64,000 bases of DNA. Source: Orbilia blumenaviensis. Lineage: Eukaryota; Ascomycota; Orbiliomycetes; Orbiliales; Orbiliaceae. Below are positions 57,576 to 64,000 of the stretch, in pieces. How positions within the stretch are numbered: the first letter of the stretch is position 1; the number at the start of each line of letters is the position of its first letter. The stretch spans positions 4,278,001-4,342,000 of the forward strand of contig JAVHNS010000002.1 of the NCBI GenBank assembly GCA_036872755.1, read 5' to 3'. A program made the translations under genes and the position numbers. The notes beneath the pieces are model-generated. The model was not told the origin of the DNA. It saw only the letters and a program-made list of their open reading frames with translations, and did no database searches.

Positions 57576-60500
57576 TTAGCTAACCCAGATAATAACCTTC
57601 TGTTTTAACTCCTGTAGACATTTGACTGTGCACGCGAGGCAAGCCCCACCCTGCTTTCGAATAACTGCAGCCTTCCCTCGCTCAGCACACCATGCCCTGG
57701 CCACAACTTCAGCCCCATTGCCTGTAGCATTGACAATTGTTGTTTCATCATCTCCGGGCGTATATTCCTTCAACTTCTCGGCGTCGACGAAGCGACTAAA
57801 GTTCTTCATTTCCCTTTTGTGGACTTCATGACCGCCGCTAGTTCCTTCTCTACACGGCGGAGGAACGACAAAGACTGGGTTAGTGAATAAGGAATACGAA
57901 ACCGCTTGCCCGTCAATAACGAAATTGATAGTCGCCCGGTATTGAGTGTTCATCTCGACGGCGTCCGGATCGCTGGTATCGACGCCGGCTTCGAGTGGTA
58001 AAGACTTCAAGACGATTTCTTGGACCACACAACTGCTCCGGTTTGTCGGTGGTACTGGCGGTAATTTCCAATTGGCTGCATCCTTGATTTCCGCCACAAA
58101 TCCGTCAAAGTTTTTGATATCCTCAGCCTCTGGTCTGAGTTCTGTATGTGCCCCTCCACCGCCGATTCTGATCACGTTATCGCTTGGGTCTGGGGGATCA
58201 ATCAATCCAACTCTTCTCGCTTTTACCCTAACATGCATTCCTTGCTTCTCCCTGTCAAGAGGTTTCGCTAATGGTGGGTCGAATACCACAGGCGGGCAGG
58301 GCCCAATCCATCCACATAATGAAGTTACTCCTGGTAAACAACCTAGCACTCTCCCCAGGACGGTTCTGACTCTGTGGTAACTCTTCTGCTCCGTCAGGAA
58401 ACCACAGTCATAAAAAGGTGCTATTCCCTGATTCTTTACACTATCCGTCAAAAGCACCATCGCACTCATGACCTTGAATGATATCCATTCACCCGGCAAC
58501 GTAAGCCCAAATATCCAATCTACGACATGGAATGGGGTTACCGTTCCACCTCTTATCTTGGCGTATACATCCTCTGCTGCTTCGCGGACTTCATGAACCC
58601 ATGGCCACTTCATTCTTTCCGCGAACATGATGAGACCTTCCACTTGTCTCTCATGAATTTTAGAATGGAAGTCGACAGAACGGCCATTGATATCGTATTT
58701 CTCATCGTTATGTTGTTTTTCAAGTGTAATCGCGAGAAACGGGTCGGCTTGATGATTTATAGTTTCAACTCGAGTATTAAATTTTGTGTTCACCTCATTT
58801 AACTTCGCTTTAATCATATCGTCTTGGCCCTCTGAAAGGTTGAGGGCTTTTTGGTATGCCTCCTTCGCACGAGTTAGATTTCCTAGGCCGATATTTGCAT
58901 CACCCAGCGCTGACCACCCGAGCTTATCTTTGGGATCCAGCCTTGTTGCGACTGTGGCGTCATCGTGCGCAAAACCGGGCTTTTCTAGGGCCAAGTATGC
59001 TAAAGCACGGAAGGTGCTATTCATCGCGGTCGAGTTATCAATCGCTATAGCCTCTGTGTAATAATCTACTGCCGTCTGCCATTGGCCAAGCCCAGCGGCC
59101 TTGTGCCCATCTTCCATCTTTTGCTCCACACTTTTCTTCTCTTCTGGTGTTTTGGCCATATGCAAGACTTCTGCTGGTATTGGTGGCTCCGAAAGTTCAA
59201 TTTTAACGTGGGAAAGCCATAAATCTGCAACAGTTAGCGAGGCCAACACTCGTGCTGTAAACCCAGAATAGGAACCGTCTGCAATTGAGAGGAGGCGTAG
59301 GTGCAATTCTTTCGCCAGGACAAGCTGATACAGGAAGTTCCAGATCCCCATTACACCGTCGGCTCGGGGCTGAGACCATTGTGTTGCTATACTGGAGATC
59401 GAAGTGAAGTCGGTGAAGATATCACGACGGTTCAGTTGCTGGTAGAAGTCACCAATGCGAAGAGGGGAACTATCCGGGATGTTCGCCACATAGGTTGTTC
59501 TATTTCATATTAGAGACCTGTAGAGCTGGACACAAGGAAATTAGACATACCCCATGTTTCCGTAGAATTCTTCAAGATCATGCTTCTCCTTCTTTGGTGC
59601 CCAGCCAAATTTATCGCCCGTTGGATTTTGCAATTCAGTAATCCTTCGGATCAACTGTTTCGCCGATACGTCTGGCAAAGTAGCGTATGAAACGAAAATA
59701 GTATTATCTCGAGGCCTTCCGAATGCGAGTTCGTAGTCCCAAGCTTCCATTCCAAACCCCTCGATTGTGCAGCTCCCTGGGTATATATGCTCGTACTTAG
59801 GGTTACTTTCGATATCAAACAGGACGCCATCCTCGTCTGTATCTGTGCTGTATTTTGACGTGGAAGGTTTCATATATCTACGACGGTGGTAGAGCTCTAT
59901 TATTTATCAGTGTGATTGGTACTACAGCCCACTTCAGATTGAAATACGCACCGAAGCTACCATGCCCAAGTTTTATATAGCCCATGGCTTGATCACGCCA
60001 TATTTTAGGAGTGTCGTCGTCATCGTAATAAACACTCGCTCGGACCCGGGGAGAATAATTTGTCGAAGGGGAAAGGATGACGTTCAGTGCGCCTTGATCC
60101 TTAGATTTGATTACGTCTTCTAGCTTTCCCAGTTCTTTGTATATCCGTTCTTGTTCTGCTTCGGATGGCCCTGCTGGGGTAGCTGCGGGGGCGGGGTCTG
60201 CAAGGCCATGGCTAGCTGGAGATATCTCCGTATTTTTGTCGGAAATCGCCAACCCACTTATACCCCCAGCAGCCGGGTCAATAATACTACTATCGGCAGG
60301 AACTAGTCTATTTAATAGATCTACCTCCTTCGTCACATCCCCTAGTTTTGCTGTCCACGTTTCGGGAAACTGTACCACCCACTTTTGAGCCAGATTCACA
60401 TTCCCGACAGCAGCTCGCAGGTGATTAGCTACGTTAGAGCCAGAACCTTTTCCGGTCAACTTCTTAAATCCCTTTTTAAATGCTCCTCCAACAGCACTTT

Positions 60501-60762
60501 TTTTGTGCATCAGCCCGCATTTTGTGACCATTTGAGATTCATCAGTAAATGTCTTCTCGAGGCGGTATAGCGAAGCTAGAACCTCTCTACACGTCTCAGG
60601 GCTTGCGAAGGCGGAATGTGGAAGAGTTGTCAGGCCTGCATTTACACCCCAGTTTTGAAAACGGGCGCGTTCAGAAGACCAGGGTATAGGAGCGTCGACA
60701 TTAGTGAAGATTGATGAGAGGGTGTTGAATGAGGCTGTTATTGGAGCTGTGTCGGTGTTCAT
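57576..60762 (-). CDS. Large protein with HeLo-like N-terminus, TPR repeats and a fungal C-terminal module
   Basis: Three minus-strand exons, 59952-60762, 59551-59896 and 57576-59499, join in frame (introns 55 and 51 nt) to give 1026 residues. Residues about 31-155 resemble the fungal HeLo/prion-inhibition-propagation domain: ERARFQNWGVNAGL, then SLYRLEKTFTDESQMVTKCGL, then KWVVQFPETWTAKLGDVTKEVDLLNRLVP, the order seen in HET-S-type N-termini. This assignment is by pattern and moderately sure. A middle region (270-390) has no recognised fold. TPR-like helices occupy about 514-609 (KAAGLGQWQTAVDYYTEAIAID; LGDANIGLGNLTRAKEAYQKAL). The remainder ends with ARAWCAERGKAAVIRKQGG and a CLAC motif, a C-terminal form I associate with uncharacterised fungal TPR proteins. 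There is no NACHT, NB-ARC or kinase domain. Possible role: regulated cell death or non-self recognition (inference). Confidence 0.82.
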
Positions 60763-61810
60763 TTTGAATATGTTGAGTGGTCAGCATATATATGTATATA
60801 AGGTTACTTAGCGAGTGAGATCGATAGTTTATATATTTGGCAGGAGCAGGAAAGTCAGTACGCTGGGTGGGAACCAAAGATGGACGCTATTAATATAATC
60901 CTTGGTCCGTTAGCGAATAGCAGGCAGTGCGAGGCCGGATGGAAAGGAGGATAGTGTGCATCTACGTACGTCAACGCCGCAAATATACGATGTTCGTATG
61001 TGGTATGAAAGTATAAATCATAAGCAGATACACCATTGATCTAGGCACACGCGCGCCCAGGGCCTAACGTTTTCTTGATTGATGCGCCGTGGGCCCGAAA
61101 GCTAGTACGAAATTTATGTAAGGGCTAACGTTACGGCCGTTACCTATGAAGTCATTTTGCTCAGTTTGGACAGGCGTGATGTTGCATTTTGAGAGCCAAG
61201 CCGATATAAGGCTTCTTGCATGTGTGACGAAATCAGGTGAATGTGATTAGTCAGGATCCCGATGGGCCGCCATATGATATCGCGATGGGCTACTACATCC
61301 CACTTGGCAGTTCAGGAGCAATAATACGAGTGTTTTATATAGCTTAGGTCGCGGATATTTGCAGCCCACTCAGTAGGACCTCAATCGATCACAAATAGTT
61401 CTAGACGTCTGGGTTATATAGGACCTGCCTTGCTAATTAGCCTACGCCTGTGTGAGTACCTCTGTGAATAAATTTAAAACGGATTGATTAGTAGATGATA
61501 CCAATGAAGGGCTTTACTAGATAATATTTCATATGTTTGTAGCCTAAAAAATCGGATTCTGAGGTGATATCGACCCGGGCAATATTAGATAGTCTCATAA
61601 GGTCAGATCAACTGCAATGTCTCTAACTGGTGGTGTAGCTGTTTAGCAAACAGTCGAATCCGAAATTCAGTGTACTGTCCAATTTAATGCAATAAACATG
61701 AAGCAGAAACAAAATGACATCTTTCAAAATAATACTTGCACCAACCGTGCCTATACATGTATACAAGACGGGTACCTACACCACGCCGGTATATATTCCT
61801 CTATATGCAA
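60763..61810. other. Intergenic region between HeLo/TPR and PLP-enzyme genes
   Basis: Contains the promoter of the HeLo/TPR gene and the 3' flank of the PLP-enzyme gene, both on the minus strand. No coding sequence or RNA gene is recognised. Confidence 0.5.
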
Positions 61811-63358
61811 CTAACCATTGACAGCTACACCTCCTCCCTCCGCATCACTAACCTTGAGGTCTACCATTCCGTTCACGACGGCTCTCTTCGCACTCTTGAC
61901 TTCTTCCACGTGTACATCCGCACCATTCACAACATTTACCTTCTCGCCTGTAGCTGCGGCAATAGTAGCCAAATTCGCAACCCGTTCATTTATTTTCTCG
62001 CACTCCCTCTTTAGTACACCGGCTATCCAGACAAAATCTTTCATCTCAAGGTAGACTTGTGCGCTGATCCTTACCCACCAACGAGCATTATGCACGTAAA
62101 CCTGCACGAAAGTATTTTCCCTGACCCCGACATCCTTCGTAAATGTATTATAGACACTCTCCACCTCCGTCTTGGGGATTGGTAGCAGCGGGAGGCGAAT
62201 GTTGACCATAGGGCAACGTCCGCTATCGACGGCTGCCGGATCAGGCGTCATGATTTCGGTGCCCAGAATTTTTGCAACAGCCTCGCCCCCTTCAAAGGCT
62301 AGTGTGTTACAGTACTTGATTATTGCGTCTTCGCCGCCAATTTCTTGGCGGAATTTGAGTGCAGCAGGGACGCAGAGGTATGATGTGGCGTCTATGGTTC
62401 CGTTAAATTCAAATTGTAGGATGAAATTGGATTTGGAGCCCGGGCCTAGGGGGGACCAATACTGAGCCGCGGACTTGGGGATATAGTAGTGTGAGGTAGG
62501 AATGGAGGTCGTAATCAACGGCTGATTCCGAGTTGGGACGTAGAGTACTGCAGCGGGACGAGGGGTATATAACCACCTTTTCATCTCAGTTTTTTTGGTA
62601 AGTATAGATCTTCAATTAATGCTTATATGCATCTATATACGAGTGGGTTTAATTGGAGCATACTTGTGGCAATTGCTGACAAAAAAGTCAGGCTGGTTAG
62701 CCTCAAGATCAATTTTGATATTGCCGACGCCATGTGCACCATCAATAAGACTAAGAACGCCTGCTTCTTTGGCCGCTACGATCATTTTTTCCCATGGAAA
62801 ACGCATGCCGGGCATGCTGCTGACGGTGTCGAAGATCACAAGCTTTGGCTTCTTCCCAGCAGCTTTGATCTCCTGGACCGTAGTGTTGAACGAGGAGATA
62901 ATGACTGCATCTTGGACTGGATAAGCTAGTGGAATGGAAATACAAGTCGCATCTGTCGTGTCCGCAATATATTGTACGGTTCTTCCACAGGCGCCGTAGA
63001 TAGTCCCAAAATGAAGAATTACATCCCCTTCTTCGTAGGTTAGATTTCTGAGAACAACGTTGACCCCTGTGGTGGCGTTTGTGACGAAAACAACTTCTTC
63101 GCTGGGGGCGTTGAGGACCTTGGCTACTGCCGCACGCGCCTCATCCAAAAGAGATATAGAATGGTAGCGCATAAAGTTGTCCGGGTGTTGCTCGGAGAGA
63201 ATGTGGAGCCTTTGCCGGTGGGTTAGGACGGGGGTAGGGATTGACCCGAATGAGCCATGATTCAGATTTGTGTAGTTTTCAGGAAAAAGAAAATGCTTGC
63301 GGAGTTGGTGGCCAAACGTTGGGGGAGCTGGCGGAGACTCGGTCGAGGATGATGCCAT
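61811..63358 (-). CDS. PLP-dependent class V aminotransferase-fold enzyme (Egt2 / isopenicillin-N-epimerase-like)
   Basis: Fold-type I pyridoxal-phosphate enzyme. Two exons, 62664-63358 and 61811-62576, give 486 residues. The N-terminus FGHQLRKHFLF then NLNHGSFGSIPTPVL is characteristic of the isopenicillin-N-epimerase-like branch, which in fungi includes the hercynylcysteine sulfoxide lyase Egt2 of ergothioneine synthesis. TNATTGVNVVLRNL binds the cofactor phosphate, and LIDGAHGVG holds the Asp that contacts the pyridine nitrogen. The Schiff-base lysine is Lys232 in SNCHKWLYTPRP; its codon is itself split by the 87-nt intron (AA|G), and splicing restores the motif. The small domain follows to the end (VESVYNTFTKDVGVRENT, VRISAQVYLEMKDFVWIAGVL). 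No Egt1-like gene is nearby, so the substrate remains open. A class V desulfurase-like or lyase role is equally possible. Confidence 0.92.
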
Positions 63359-64000
63359 AACTACCTGACGATTTTATAAACAATTGCCGATGGGTTTTAA
63401 ATATATATTCTATGCGAGATATCTAGCATGTATACCTAGGTTATAGGAATGATAAAATGAATACTAATTTCTCGGGGAGGGGCCGCATCTAAGGCTGCAT
63501 GGGGCCGAACCTTTTGCAGATCTAGATTCTATATTGAGCTAGACTATGGGTGTTTGTAAGTATACGGGGCACTAGATGGGGATAAAGTAGATCTATCGAT
63601 CTAACTTAAGAGCAGGGAAGGGCTTAGGGACACGGCCTGGCTGTCGGGGTCTTTGTTGGAGATTGTGTGTTGTGAGGTCGGATGTTACACCAGTGCGGAG
63701 GTCGAAAATGGAAGACAGCCAGAAATGGAACTTTGCAATTGGGATCTGTTTCAAAACTGCATGTCTGGCTGCGAGTTTCTGGTCGAGGATTTATCTGGCT
63801 AACGATAACTCTGGCTTCAAGTAAACTATTATAGCTTGAAAGGAGCAATCGAACTCCGATATTACACTCCTTTGTGACTCACAGGGGCGATATCGGGTGG
63901 TTTATAAGTCGGCGCCGCGGCTTCCTCAGGCTTTTCTGGTCGGCTTGCTTATATAATAACGAAATATCTTCGGGTGAATCCAAGCCGCTTGGTGGAGGAT
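63359..64000. other. Upstream region of the PLP-enzyme gene, to the window end
   Basis: Promoter side of the minus-strand enzyme gene. A short open frame at 63624-63848 has no recognised features, and nothing else is supported up to the window edge. Confidence 0.5.

Overview
The window is nuclear DNA of a filamentous ascomycete (Pezizomycotina). The protein families are fungal, and the genes are interrupted by short introns, mostly about 50-200 nt, with GTANGT-type donors, CTAAC-like branch sites and YAG acceptors. I cannot name the genus; nothing here separates Leotiomycetes, Sordariomycetes and Eurotiomycetes with confidence. The exon models below were built by hand. Every reported junction keeps the reading frame, and junctions within known families also restore the family's conserved sequence.

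Layout. The left part (about 1-29.8 kb) is gene-poor. It holds the 3' part of a GH43 glycoside hydrolase (100-1673, +), an aldo-keto reductase (2390-3453, +), a C2H2-like zinc-finger protein (8953-9771, -), an NmrA-like NAD(P)-binding protein (19238-20167, +) and a plasma-membrane-type syntaxin/t-SNARE (24063-25040, +). Long stretches between them show no recognisable coding sequence, only homopolymers, microsatellites and, at 25.58-25.99 kb, three consecutive related hairpins. The right part (29.8-63.4 kb) is denser: a putatively N-myristoylated unknown protein (29821-31566, -), a proline-rich unknown protein (33624-35921, +), the E2 subunit of mitochondrial pyruvate dehydrogenase (37570-39423, -), a small secreted protein with a signal-peptide mini-exon (40911-42029, +), the ER P5A-ATPase Spf1 (42944-47292, +), the Golgi Arf-GEF Sec7 (48969-55362, -), a large protein joining a HeLo-like region to TPR repeats (57576-60762, -) and an Egt2/isopenicillin-N-epimerase-like PLP enzyme (61811-63358, -).

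How they relate. There are no operons and no evident biosynthetic cluster. Three genes serve the secretory pathway (Spf1 at the ER, Sec7 at the trans-Golgi, the syntaxin at the target membrane), but they are spread over about 30 kb and read as ordinary dispersed housekeeping genes. The points most worth following are the HeLo-like/TPR protein (a possible cell-death or allorecognition architecture without a NACHT or kinase domain), the hairpin array, the cryptic secreted protein, and an Spf1 start codon that is itself split by an intron.
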